Source of the DNA: Azolla caroliniana
Taxonomy: Eukaryota; Polypodiophyta
NCBI GenBank assembly: GCA_043228905.1
Contig: JBHGNT010000017.1
Location: forward strand, 992,001 to 1,056,000
Length of the DNA stretch: 64,000 nt
Direction of reading: 5' to 3'
Shown in pieces: positions 1 through 11,280 of this stretch (position 1 is its first letter; every line of letters begins with the position of its first letter). The position numbers and the translations under genes are program-made. The notes below the pieces were generated by a model, which searched no databases, was not told the DNA's origin, and saw only the letters and a program-made list of their open reading frames with translations.

Positions 1-119
1 TCTTATTTGGATGTATTCATCGATTTATTGCTAATTACTCGGCTTCTGTATCCATCATTGCAGTTGATTCCAAAATTATTCAGTTTCTGCCTTATATTTT
101 GCATTCCTGCCACTGGGAA
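1..119 (+). other. Upstream of MYB gene (5' UTR or upstream intron)
   Basis: AT-rich sequence directly before the first in-frame ATG of the MYB gene. It contains no ATG-initiated reading frame joined to the gene. It is probably 5' UTR, but the promoter lies outside the window and an upstream intron cannot be excluded. Confidence 0.4.
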
Positions 120-3100
120 ATGAGCACATTATCTCCAAGTCCATCAGCAGCATGCTCTACCACTAGCCCTGGGTCTCCATCAGAAGCTCATCCATACACA
201 GAAGATTCAGATTCATGGACTCGAGAACAAGAAAAGCTCTTTGAGACTGCATTATCCGTTCATGACCTAGATATACCAGAACGATGGGAAAATGTTGCGG
301 CCTTGGTTCCAGGAAAAGATGCAGATGCAATTATGAGACACTATGCATTTCTTGTGGAGGATGTAAACAATATTGATTTGGGAAATATTGTTCTTCCTAC
401 ATATCCAATACTGTCAGAAAGTGGACTAGAACCAGTTATCGATTCAGATGACAGCTCATACATAAAGAATAGCATTGTGGGAGATGGAACTTCCAATGGA
501 TCAGGCGGAAATGTTGGCAGTGGAAAGGCTGGGAATGGGAACAACAAATCAGCAGATCAAGAACGGAGGAAAGGGATACCTTGGACTGAAGAGGAGCACA
601 GGTAACCTTTCCTTCACTCTTTCAGATTTCTACATTGCTTTATTCATTTTGGATATATGATTTATTCTTCCATTATAATAAGACCTCCTGTGTGGTTCTA
701 TCTTCCTATTTAGGTTCAGTCATGAAGACCAACTGTTTGGTCAAAGTTGAACCTAAACTGTAATATGTGGGGATATACAAGCATAACCATTTGATGATGA
801 TATGCATGCCATATGAGTTTTGATATCTGGATTCTGGATGTTTGAATTTGTATGTGTGTATCCTACAAATCAAAGTACATAGGTTTGTGTACGATCCAAA
901 GGATGTTTTTGTCTCTAGGATATGCTGAACTGAACTCATAATTAGCACATATAGGGGGGATGCCAGCGCCTTTATTGGCCCACTTAATAATACTTCATCT
1001 TAGAAAATCTTACCCAGTCCATATTAAATGGGCTAGCCATCATTTGAGGGATACTCAAAAATATTTTTGGAATGCTTGGAAAAGTAAGGTGGATCCAACT
1101 TGTACTTCCTTAAAAGTAGACGTCACAGTGGGAGAATCAGCCGGACTAACATGCTTGAGTGGCCAGGTTGATAAGCCAATACTATGGTTGCCTATTCTTT
1201 CTTAAATTCTCTAAAATATCTAGCCTGTTGTTCATAGAAATTTGATGATATAAAACTCTTAACAGAAGAGTGCCATACACATGTAGAGTTTGATAGCCAT
1301 TTAGTTAACTGCTATTTAAACTTTTCTATCTTGGATTGCTCTTGTACATCATTTTCAATAAATGGACAACTCCATTCTTTGAAGGGCATCTCGTGGTCTT
1401 AATGTTACGTTTCTTCATCATATGTATGTTGGTGGATGTTATTTCTTTCCTTTGTGATAGCGCTAGCAGGCAAGGATGTCAATCTTTTGTCATGTACTTA
1501 ATAGAAATCACATGTCTATATACTGGCCTTATTAACTTATTAGGCCCTTGTGTTGTTTCTCATTGTATGCAAGAGCTTAGTGGCTCCAAATATATTTTGT
1601 CAAACCCTCTGAAAGGTTACTTGTAAGCCTGGAGGTTTGTTTGACTCTTTGACTTACATTCCTTTGTGAAAAGTTCCTAACAATTGTCTAGCCTATATGA
1701 TCATGATCACATTCTGAGTGCATGAACTCTTGATCAGTGAGCTATTACGCACTCTTTCAAGAATTTCTACTTCTAAGCAAAAATTCTAGCTGTTTAGTTG
1801 CCACCTCTAAGTTTGGAACCCTACCCGGGGATAAACTGGAGGAAGGTGGGGATGAATCTCTTTCATACTATGTTCAATACAAAAGTTGATTTATCCAGAG
1901 TGTTATCTTAACACAACAAACTCCATGACACCATAATTCTGGGCTTATTCCATATAGAAGTATTCTAAACTGGTGGCGAACTCTTTGTTTTACTACTCAT
2001 GACTCACCTGTCAAAAATAACCCGTGACTAATAAAAATACAAGTCTCCATAAAGTCATAAGGTCGTGTATGAATGTTAACACCTTCGCAGTGCCAGCAGA
2101 TTTATGGAGTCAGTGACCTCATGATTTACAGTATATTCACTCTGAAGGCAACTGTGACACTAGGACTGTTGACAAAAGCAAGGTGAATAATTTATTGTAC
2201 TGCAAAGGAAAATATGACTGTACTTTGAATTGCTAGGAAAACGACCCTTCTCTATATAACCATTAAGAGACATGAAATTACCTTCGAGTAATCCTCAATA
2301 AGCTTGCACAAATGACAAGTCGGAGAAGATGCTTCACTCGAAGACATGGCAACAAGGGTACATGTTTAACTTGAGTTCCTTTAGTTTAGATGGAAACGCA
2401 ATATCTCAATATCATTTCAGGCTGGTTTTGATTTTTCTAAAAAAATGCCTTGTTATCAAACCTAAAAAGCATTCTACAGTAAATTGAATCTTTAATTCTA
2501 CGTGCAATAAATTATAAGTCCATTATGATATAAACTATGATTATAGATCAAATTTTAAAGCATGTGAGTGTCTTAGGTTTTCGCATGATATATGTTTTCC
2601 ATGTGTCCACTTTTTGTGTATTTCTTTTGGGATTTCTTTCTGTAAAGTTATACTACCCTTTATCATATGATCTAACAACTAATCTTTTATGTATGAAAGA
2701 TTGTTTCTACTAGGTTTGGACAAGTTTGGAAAGGGAGATTGGCGCAGCATCTCAAGGAATTTCGTCATTTCAAGGACTCCAACACAGGTTGCGAGTCATG
2801 CGCAAAAGTATTTCATTCGTTTAAATTCATTAAATAAAGAGAGGAGAAGATCGAGCATTCATGACATCACAAGTGTGAACAATAATGGTGATACAAGTCA
2901 GCCAAGTCAAGGGCCAGTGACTGGGCAAGGATTTGTCAGTCAACCTGTTGGAGGTACCACTGTATATGGTGCACCTGTTGGTCAACCTATAGTTGGTCAA
3001 GGCGGGTCAACCATTGGTACACCAGTTCCTCTTCAACCACCTGGGCCATACATTTCTAGAGGTTCTTCACCCGGTCATGGTTTACTTGGATCACCCATCA

Positions 3101-3165
3101 ATGGAGTTCCTGTGGTATATACAGTTCCTCAACAACCAGTTTCACAACCAGCTGTCCAGCGGTAA
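120..3165 (+). CDS. DIVARICATA-like R-R-type MYB transcription factor
   Basis: Nuclear DNA-binding regulator of the plant DIVARICATA/I-box-binding class. Two exons, 120-601 and 2700-3165, join in frame (CAC-AG|A-TTG) across a GT-AG intron, giving 315 aa. The first MYB/SANT repeat starts at Trp33 ([10 protein letters not shown]...) and runs to about residue 85. The second starts near residue 155 (WTEEEHRLF) and carries the diagnostic SHAQKYF signature followed by a basic [10 protein letters not shown] segment. The intron splits the second repeat right after EEHR. A Gly/Asn/Ser-rich linker separates the repeats, and the C-terminal 90 residues are Gly/Pro/Gln-rich, as in activators of this family. 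The start is the first ATG in frame; the frame is also open upstream but only from a TTG. Members act in floral asymmetry, ABA and sugar responses, but which role applies here cannot be read from sequence. Confidence 0.93.
602..2699 (+). other. Intron of the MYB gene
   Basis: A 2.1-kb GT-AG intron (AG|GTAACC ... GAAAG|ATTG). It is AT-rich with only short chance reading frames. I recognise no transposon protein, RNA gene or tandem repeat in it. Confidence 0.85.
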
Positions 3166-4264
3166 AATCTCTTGTGATGTGCTCAAAAAGTTTAGAAGTC
3201 TAAAACTTCAAGGGAAGTGTATACTTTCATGTCTTTTGAGCTTTTCGCATGTATCATCATCATATGCCATACCTGGGAATGACAAATGTTCCATTGACAA
3301 TCTATCTGTCTATGTTCTGCCATCCAGCATATAGAGAAATTGAGTAACTTTCCATCCACAATTCATGTGGCATCCATAATCCATTTGACAAGCATGAACG
3401 ATCATCAAAATAGTCTAGCATTTGTAAGACTTTTCTGCGGAAGGATCAATGAGCTTTGATGTTCTGCCTTCTAGCATGTATCATGTAGCTTGTAGTCTAG
3501 TTTAAATTTTTCCTTGTGTTATTTATTTAACCCATGCTTTGTCATACAACAAAGGAAAATACTGTTATCAAATAAAAGCAAGAACAAAAAACAGTTGGAA
3601 AATTTACCACAAAAAACAAGGTCTAAGAAAGAGGAAGTATACGTAGAGGATCAGTTGTAACAAAATGTACAAGGTTTGTTTTTGTAAATATAGAAAGTTC
3701 TTTTCAAGAAAACTATTAATATGCATGTGAGCCATGAACATGGTAGTTCGAACTTCTCATATTCCAATTTCCAAAGGTGGAAACTAGCAGGTAAAGACTA
3801 GACAACAATTCATTTGCATTTACAGCCAGACATGTAGAACGTAATTTTTTCCCTATGAAGACCTGCACCTAATGTGACTACTGTTAATGTTCTTTTTCCC
3901 CTATGACATGTAATGACCGCATTTTTTGCTCCAGTAATGACTCATGGATGTGGAGCCATCCCTGATACCACTAGTGATGCTTCCCCACTTATACATTTGC
4001 TGGTTCCATGTATCATGTTGGTCCCTGGTAGACGTCAATTTATCACCATCATAGTGCTTTGTCACGGTTCATCAAAGTAGTTTCAGATAGTAGTAGATAT
4101 TTTTAATATAGGAAAACTCAATAGCTCAATTTGCAAAGATAAGTTAGAGATTGATCTGTAATTAGACAATGTATTATAAAGATTTGATATAAATAAATAA
4201 ATAAGGTACAATTACATCCTACATTATCACCATGATGTCAAAGAGTAAACTCTCACAATAGATT
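3166..4264. other. MYB 3' UTR and intergenic DNA
   Basis: Immediately after the MYB stop this is presumably 3' UTR. The rest is AT-rich and shows no coding signal on either strand until the C-terminal remnant of the cullin pseudogene. The gap separates two convergent loci. Confidence 0.5.
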
Positions 4265-5083
4265 TGACAAGGTGAGATTTTCCCCATCTGGTTTCATGTA
4301 CTCCATTGCAATCAAATCTTCGATTCTCTTCTTTATAATCTTGAACTTGGGCTCCAGAAATGTTTTATCTCAGATTACATTCAAATTTATGTTATATCAT
4401 CAATTGATGATAAAGCTTCTATAGCTTGAATATTCGTTCCAGTTGTTCCACACATTCCAGCACTAATTGTTGATGTTGCAAGACTTTCTTGCTCTTCATT
4501 AGTCTTACAATAGATGCATCGATTGAATATCTCCAGTTCTCATCTACTTCTTTGATTATTTTCTTTTTCTTGTCCACAGGAGGAAGAGGAATCTTGACAA
4601 CACAAATTAAGACAAACTTGATTTGTTATGTTTAAAAATCATTAACTTGATTCTTTCATTTTGTAATGAATGTAACATTGAATTTGAAGAAGTCATTTTG
4701 TCCTATAGAGTTGGTGTCTGGGTCCTTGATTAGTATTTTGTGATCTGCATGTGACAAATGAATGAATACGCCTTGTGACCTCCTCATCAGTAACGTTCAA
4801 TTCATTCTGAATATCTGAGTTGCTCAAGTCATCAGCAGAATTGAATAGAAGCAATACTGCAGCCTGTAAAATAATGCTGGAAAATCGGAATTTCGTTGCA
4901 ATGGAAAATGGTCTCAGTTCTTCTAATGGGCAGATTACCTGATATGTCGTGAGCGTGACTATAAGCTCAATAGTCTTGCCTCAAACTTCCTACTTATGTT
5001 GCATCTTCCAATGAGGAAATCCATTTGAGTTTACAATGTTTCATCTTGGCCTGATAGAATTCTTTAAATGTCTCCACGCATTT
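4265..5083 (-). pseudogene. Cullin remnant, cullin-homology and neddylation C-terminus
   Basis: The block 5083-4939 (KCVETFKEFYQAKMKHCKLKW..., then KTIELIV...TYQ) ends TATCAG|GTAATC. The next block begins after ACAG at 4863 with AAVLLLFNSADDLSNSDI, reproducing the TYQ|AAV exon junction of CUL1. KILIKDPDTN...GQNDFFKFN follows one frame out. 4600-4432 holds [32 protein letters not shown] (the neddylation-site region, with its Lys retained) and [17 protein letters not shown]. 4355-4265 holds the end of the winged-helix domain, IIKKRIEDLIAMEYMKPDGEN. This part is much better conserved than the rest. Confidence 0.85.
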
Positions 5084-8000
5084 AACATGGAGACTTGGTT
5101 AACTGTAAGCAGACAGATAATAGCCCCTAGTTTGTGTACAACATTCATGCTTAATCATCATACAAATATCTGCAAGTGAAGTCAGATCTAAAATGAATTC
5201 ACATCTATGACTATATATTATTTTTGTTCCTCACTTTATCATAATTAGGGGGGCACAATTATAAACAGATGAAGATGAATATTTTTATTAAGGCATAAAA
5301 ACAACTAGCTGAGTATAGGTAGTCAAAAATATAAATAAACACTTAGAAAGTACTAAATCAAAATGGATTCACATACCTGACTATGTACTGTTACCCTGAA
5401 AATTAAGTGGACATGCATCATCTAGAACTAGATTCTATTATATGATAAAAATCATAAGTTTTTAGCTTCTAACTACCAAATTAACTCTTTCACTTCATCA
5501 AAGTTATTAATGGAAATCCAAAAGAAAGACCAATAGACCCAAAAAAATGTGCAATACTGACAAATTATTAGACACATCATCAGTGTCCAAGGGGCGTTAC
5601 CCAGTATTGTAAGGGGAAAAGACCATATGTTTGGAAATATGCCCTCTCGAAAGAAGAGAATAATTTTCTGTTTCTGTGTTGATTTGTTGGATCGGATTCC
5701 AGATTTCTGTCCCTTTGAGTGGCAGGGGAGTTATGAATAGTTGTGTGCGATCCAAGTGTTTACATGTTTGACATACATTGTGTATATGATTTAATATGAT
5801 TGTGTGTGAGAGAGTGTCCGTATTATTTTGAGAACACAAAGAAAGAAGATGGGAGGGCTATGGGATTAAAAGATGTGGCATTAATTCAATCACTGGAGCT
5901 TTTGGAACATATCAATGAAGGGAATTATTGAAAAGAACCAATTGGATGGGAGGAAAGAATATGGTTTTAGTCGAGAAAGAAGAAAACAGAAACGTCTTGA
6001 GTGACTGGACAGATAAGTTGCCAGTGACGAGACCAGGCTACAATTGGCAGTCGGATCAGCATCCCTGTTTTGCAATACTCACTCGTCTTCATCTTAAGTA
6101 TTGCCTTGTTAATCCATAGATATCATTTTGACTCATCCACTATATCCACTGCTGAAACTCTACCCTATCCATCACCTACATTTGCCTCAAGTCCTTAGTC
6201 CTCTGATATGCTGTAGCAGAGGTTCTTGTTCAAAACCTGCAGATTTCACAATGTAACTGATTCTTGTACGAATCGGGAAAGCTTCATGCTTTTGTAATAA
6301 CATTATATGCTGAATAACTCTATTCATATTTGAGTTAAAAAAGGAGTCTTTTGAAACATTCAGATCGAAGTGCGAGAATTCTCTCGCTAATATTCAAGTA
6401 GATATATTTTCCGAATTCTACCCTTTCACATTCAAAGCCACGAGCAAGGACTCATACCACCTGACTTTTCACTTACAAAGGGGAAAGGGAAAGAAATCAG
6501 AATGTTTGTGGAGTCAATCAAGGATAATAATATACGTTCCTCCCTGCGGTTTCTCAATGAATCTTTTTGGGAATATGCAGAAGATGGTGTGCTCGTCGAG
6601 TTTTGAGCAACATATAGAGGAGCCTCCTGCATGGGGTTTTGAAAATATGAAAAAACTGGACTGCGAATATCCAATCTTGTCTGATTCTCTTTCTTAGTCT
6701 GCATCCGGCAAGGGAACATCAAGAAGTGGGTTGAGCGACAAATGGAGGAGCATCATGCAAGGAATTTTTAACGTGAACCCTTCAAGATAACACCAAGAAG
6801 TTGGTTTTGAGCAACAAATGCCTTACCACCCTGGATGATGTTTTGAAAAAGAAAAGTAGTGCATATTATCCAATCTCATCAATTCTGTTTTTTAGTGTGC
6901 ATTCTTCACGGGAAAACCACGAAGTAGTTTGCAGAACAAATATAAGGCAGATTGAACCTAATTTTGGGAAGAAGTTGAAGATGTCTTGGGCACAGCTCTA
7001 TTTTGCGCATGCTTTGGCAAAGAAGGTCTACAGTTTCCCAGAGGGCAAGTTCTCTACATGATCCCAGACTCTGTAGGTGGCTATATTGTGACAGAAGATA
7101 GTGTGCTTCGTAACCACTGTTGTTGTCTTTGAACATGGTCCACAAACTTCTTCTCCTAGACAACTCATTACCCATTGCTCATCATTCTCATTGATTGTGT
7201 TGTGTTCTGAGCTTTATCATCAAACATTCCATTTCTACTTCAGAGTCTTATAATCATTATTGACATCCTCATTCTCTGTCATGTCCCCTTGTCTTGATAA
7301 TAATGGTTCAAAATGTGGCATGTGATCCTCAAACTTGATGCTCAATCTCCTCTCATGCTTCACACATTCCCATTTCATTTGTTAATGGGAGGAAACTCAT
7401 AAACACACCTTATCTAATTTATCGATATTGGTGGCTTATCCATTAATCCTTTCCAGCACTTTCAAGCCTTTCCAAGTGTATCTCTGATTCTCGTTATTAT
7501 CCTTGCACTTTTGGACCCTGCTCTCCACATTTTCATCTTCCAGGTTATCTCCAAGTATCATCTCCTAAATACAGGCGAATAGTTTTTAAATGGTAGAACA
7601 AAAATAAAAGGCTAAAATGGGAAGCTAAGCATGTTTCTGAATATCAACATTCGGAACCTCTCTGCCTTTGGTAGTGTGGTTGCCTAGATGAGCAAACAGC
7701 AGAACTAGGGTCAATAGTGATGGTTTCATCCGATTAAGATTTTATAAAGCTTGTAAGAATTCCTGAAAATCATGTCTGATGGTCTTATCTGTGAGGCATT
7801 CCAATTGACATGGTATTCTGTTTCTCGCATCTTGAGGCAACCTGGGTGGCTAATAAATATTCAGCCAACCACCAGTTTATATACAGTGGGTATGTACATG
7901 TGCATCAAAGATATAATTCGACATTCATTGACGTCCTGGACCTACCAGGATGAAAGAAGTTTAGTTTTGCAGTTTTCCTGTGGAGACTATTTTGGCTGGG

Positions 8001-8542
8001 TAAAATATGGGTTCACATTCTCTTGCCCCTTGATTTTTCTCTACATGCACATCTAGATGCATCTGGTCATGGTTGTTTAGATGTCTTGGACCCTGCTCAA
8101 TGAAAGAAATTTGTTTTTGTTGTCTTTGCCATGGCGCTCTTTGGAGGCAGTTTCAAGACATTGTCCTTACTTCCCATATATACTTTTAATTGCTTTCATT
8201 TCCATGTGTAATTTTGCAAATAATTTTCAAATTTGAATTATAGCTTCCAATTTCCACCCTTGGTCATTAGAGATGGCTTGAACTCATTCAATGAACCGTT
8301 CAAAGATAAAAATATAATTGTTCCTCACAATCACAGAGGCTTTTATCGATTGCAAGAGTGAAAAAATTACGACGCGCGAACTAACAAGCTGCCTGAGGTT
8401 TATATAGTATAGTGGCACAAAATTGAGACATCCAAAGTTATGAGAAGACTGATGCTTATTATATCAAAATTATACATGTGGGAAAAAAAAATCATTTCCA
8501 CTATGTTAGCATAAAATAGGGCATCTTTTAAAAAATGTTAGC
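5084..8542. other. Centre of the cullin pseudogene, unrecognisable
   Basis: About 3.5 kb where the middle exons of a CUL1 gene would be expected. I could not find recognisable versions of them (for example the FAEFYRKKLARRLL or QCGGQFTSKMEG regions) on the minus strand. The DNA contains short open frames on both strands (for example 6906-7175, minus, 89 codons) and locally repeated phrases around 6580-6920. None matches a family I know. It may include inserted foreign DNA. Confidence 0.4.
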
Positions 8543-9309
8543 AAGGACCTTTCTCTATTTTGCAAAATATCCTATACATCCTTGATAGGTCTTCTAAACG
8601 AGATCCAAACTTAATCTTAAGAACTTATTTTCATGAATTTGATATTACATAAATCATAAGCATTATTAAGATCCTCACCTTGCCATCTCTAAATAATGCA
8701 TGGCAACCTGAATCCTCCTTTTCCAACGAAGGGTATTGCTCATATTGAGTCAGAAACTCATGCTGACCTTTCTGAAGGGAAAAGAAATTCTAAATGTTGT
8801 GGTTTAAATTAAATCAGCCTTTTAGCATCACATATTTCTCAGCTCTAAATCACAAAACCAGTAAATGCTGGAGTATATTTCCTTCTGCATCCATGTCCAG
8901 AATTTCTATCTTTATTAATAATACACTTTCATTCTTGTTTTCATTTCACTATGTCATCTTGAATATTTTCCCTTACCTCCAAGAGTTTTAGTTTGCTGCT
9001 GGCATGTAGATAATGTCTTAACTCTTTTCTTCTCTCACTTCAAATATTCCTCTCCCTGAGGTTCAGAAGTAACCTGGTGTGTGGAAAAAACAAGGAATAG
9101 ACATTTCAAGCCCAAGTTGGTATGATTGAAACAATGACACTTTCAGCAAATAGTCTGGACATGAATCTTCTTCTATCCAAGCAGCAGCATTTTCCAAAAA
9201 TATCCAGTAGTATGTCTAACATAGATGCTTCGAATTCCATTTGATAAGCATTCACTCCACCCATGCCTATCTGCAAAAATATACATAAGACATTCTTGAG
9301 CAAAGCTCT
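8543..9309 (-). pseudogene. Cullin remnant, central repeat part
   Basis: Four consecutive exon-like blocks. The first, 9309-9140, reads [17 protein letters not shown] and FEASML, then shifts frame to [15 protein letters not shown]. The second, 9045-8977, reads EKKRV, shifts frame, continues RHYLHASSKLKLLE and ends at a donor GAG|GTAAGG; a TGA lies just upstream. The third, 8771-8679, is the cleanest: an open 93-bp exon between TTCAG| and AAG|GTGAGG, ending EKEDSGCHALFRDGK. The fourth, 8594-8543, reads EDLSRMYRIFCKIEKG and then stops. The block order matches cullin repeats 2-3. Confidence 0.83.
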
Positions 9310-9593
9310 ATCAATATTTTCTCCTTTCCTTTCTTTGTTGTGATCAACAAATATCCGCGCTATGAGAATTAGTGAACAAAAGACGATTGGAAGCTAGATT
9401 TGCATAGAAACAGAAGTCTTTACCAGCGCAAGAACTGTGTGTCTTAGTAGATATGAAATGATTGTACATAAATATACAGTTTCATTACATGGAGGAAAGA
9501 ATAGACCAGAATATAATATTCCCAACATATGCTGCAATATTGACCAGGTCCTGGAAGCAAATCAATCCAACATAACACAAACCGGGGAGAGAT

Positions 9594-11042
9594 CACCTAG
9601 CAATGAAATACCTATCTAGATAACCATCTCACCATAACTTTTGTGGTTGTCCCACCGCCTTGCAAGCTCGCTCCACATATATGCATCATATTTCTCTTTC
9701 ATTGCAGGTAAGACTTGTTGGACGGCAAGTTTCCAGGTCATTAAATGACATCAAGTACTATAGAATGTCTTATGGAAAGCATAACAAGATACCATCGCAT
9801 TGATATAGTCCTCAATGCATGATATCAAACGATCAGATGTATTTGTAGACTGTGAAAAGCACTGCATTTCAAAATTAAACCGCAGATTGAATAGAACACA
9901 AAATGGTGCAGAAAGAGAAAAAGAACACATAAAACCAATACATTTAGCACGAAATCACATATAAAAATGACACATAAAAGCTAACTACATTTAGCACTAC
10001 ATCTCAGATAAAAGCAATGAATGAACGGGATGCAAGGGTAAATAATTGAAGTCAAAAAACACTACATTAACATTAAATAACAACTAAAAAAGAGAAATGT
10101 CACTGAGAGAGAAGTACACTTGAAAACCATCAGATTATAGTATTAGGTCACAGATAAGATAAAACAAAGGGAAAAGGAAGAGAAAGAAGGTAATGCATGA
10201 TATCAAACGACCAGACGCATTTGTAGACTGTGAAAGACACTGCATTTCAAGATTAAATCGCAGATTAAATAGAACGCAAAATGATGCAGAAACAGAAAAG
10301 GTACACATACAACCAATACGTTTAGCACTATATCACATATAAAAGTGACACGTAAAAGCAAACTACATTTAGAACTACATCTCGGATAAAAGCAATGAGT
10401 GAACGTGATGCGAGAGTAAACCATTTCAGTCAAAAACACTACAGTTAACATTAAATAACAACTAAAACAGGTAAAATGTCACTGAGAGAGAACTGCAATT
10501 GAAAACCATCAGATTTTAGTATTCGGTCACAGATAAGAAAAAACAAAGGGAAAAGGAAGAGAAAGAGAACGAAGATATGCACTTGAAAACTGCTGGATTT
10601 AGCACTAAATCGCATGTAGAAACACAAGGAAATACGAAAAATGAAGAGAAATACCACACTTGAAGGCCATCCGACTTAACGTTAAATCTCAGGTAATGAA
10701 AGGAAAAAACACTGTGGAGAAAGAGAGAAGTGCATTGAATGAGGGATAAAAATGAAGAAAAAGGAAAAGGAACTACACTTGAAATCTAAGAATACGTAGT
10801 GGACAATAACAGGTTTAAACCAGAAAGAGAGAAGAAGAAGAGTAAGTATTTGCACTGAAACCACGATAAGTAACGGAAAAAGCAGATAAGATACAAACAG
10901 AAACTAAGAGAAAAATCACAAAGACTTACGTGTAGAGCGTCATTTGTTCCTCGGGGTTGAATCGATGCTCCGAAACGCCGTAAAGAATATTGATAATCTC
11001 GGCTGTTCTTTTCTTCATGAAATCCCATCCCTGCTGGGGCTC
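9594..11042 (-). pseudogene. Cullin remnant, N-terminal (SKP1/F-box-binding) part
   Basis: The first exon remnant (11042-10930) reads QQGWDFMKKRT... to LYT and ends at a perfect donor, AC|GTAAGT, in the same phase as plant CUL1 (LYTTIYN). The frame upstream meets a TAG before any ATG, so the start is lost; the only Met is the internal one of WDFM. Further down, IEDYINAMV and VLPAMKEKYDAYM are separated by about 75 bp that could be a small intron. After NHK the frame breaks: VMVRWLS appears one base out of frame, the residues FFHYL expected next are deleted, and DRYFIAR is followed by TGA. Confidence 0.8.
9813..10570. repeat. About 380-bp imperfect tandem duplication
   Basis: The segment starting with ATGCATGATATCAAACGA at about 9813 recurs at about 10194. 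Both copies then continue through CATTTGTAGACTGTGAAA, the run of ACATATAAAA-type phrases and GTCACTGAGAGAGAA to about 10570. A partial third degenerate copy follows to about 10760. It lies in the first intron of the cullin pseudogene, and its left end overlaps the IEDYINAMV exon remnant, so a piece of exon was duplicated too. Confidence 0.8.
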
Positions 11043-11280
11043 AGCGACACGTTGTTCAGATATCGTGATGACCAGGAATAGAAGAAACTACAACGGTGGA
11101 GGAGAGAACACAAACAGAAAGGAGAAGCGGAAGCAGAAGATCGAAGACGATGCAGGTCTGATGCGATGAAGAAGAAGAAGAAGCCAGCAGGAAGATTCAT
11201 GAACTCTTCGTTAAACGGATGGGCCAACAAGCCTTTCTTATATCCTTACGAATTCAGTCTCTGTCGTTAAGAGCATAAGT
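11043..11280 (-). promoter_or_regulatory. Probable 5' flank/5' UTR of the former cullin gene
   Basis: Upstream of the first cullin remnant the minus strand is pyrimidine-rich with a GAA/TTC tract (about 11168-11182), typical of a plant 5' UTR. No convincing ATG or TATA element can be assigned. Inference from position only. Confidence 0.3.

Larger units (their letters stand above)
4265..11042 (-). pseudogene. CUL1: Decayed, intron-containing CULLIN1-like gene
   Basis: Reading the minus strand from 11042 down to 4265 gives, in correct order, successive pieces of a CUL1-type cullin, the scaffold of SCF ubiquitin ligases. Recognised remnants: 11042-10930 (GWDFMKKRTAEIINIL...LYT), about 9851-9785 (IEDYINAMV), 9714-9640 (VLPAMKEKYD...RRWDNHK), 9640-9594 (RWLS, DRYFIAR), 9309-9140 (LLKNVL...IGMG, then [12 protein letters not shown] in another frame), 9045-8977 (RHYLHASS...LLE), 8771-8679 (EKEDSGCHALFRDGK), 8594-8543 (EDLSRMYRIF), 5083-4939 (KCVETFKEFYQAK...TIELIV), 4863-4655 (AAVLLLFN...), 4600-4432 ([10 protein letters not shown]...) and 4355-4265 (IIKKRIEDLIAMEYM). 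Introns and several GT/AG borders persist, so it is a duplicated rather than processed copy. Frameshifts, internal stops, no usable ATG and a missing centre (about 300 residues) argue against function. Confidence 0.85.

Noticed and set aside
960-1626. Two plus-strand frames inside the MYB intron
   Set aside because: Atypical composition, no domain, and they lie within a well-defined GT-AG intron.
5597-5839. 80-codon minus-strand frame as a possible cullin exon
   Set aside because: Compared with the GFWPSYKSFDINLP region expected at this place and found no match.
6906-7175. 89-codon minus-strand frame in the centre of the cullin locus
   Set aside because: No recognisable domain and not similar to the cullin region expected there; treated as chance.
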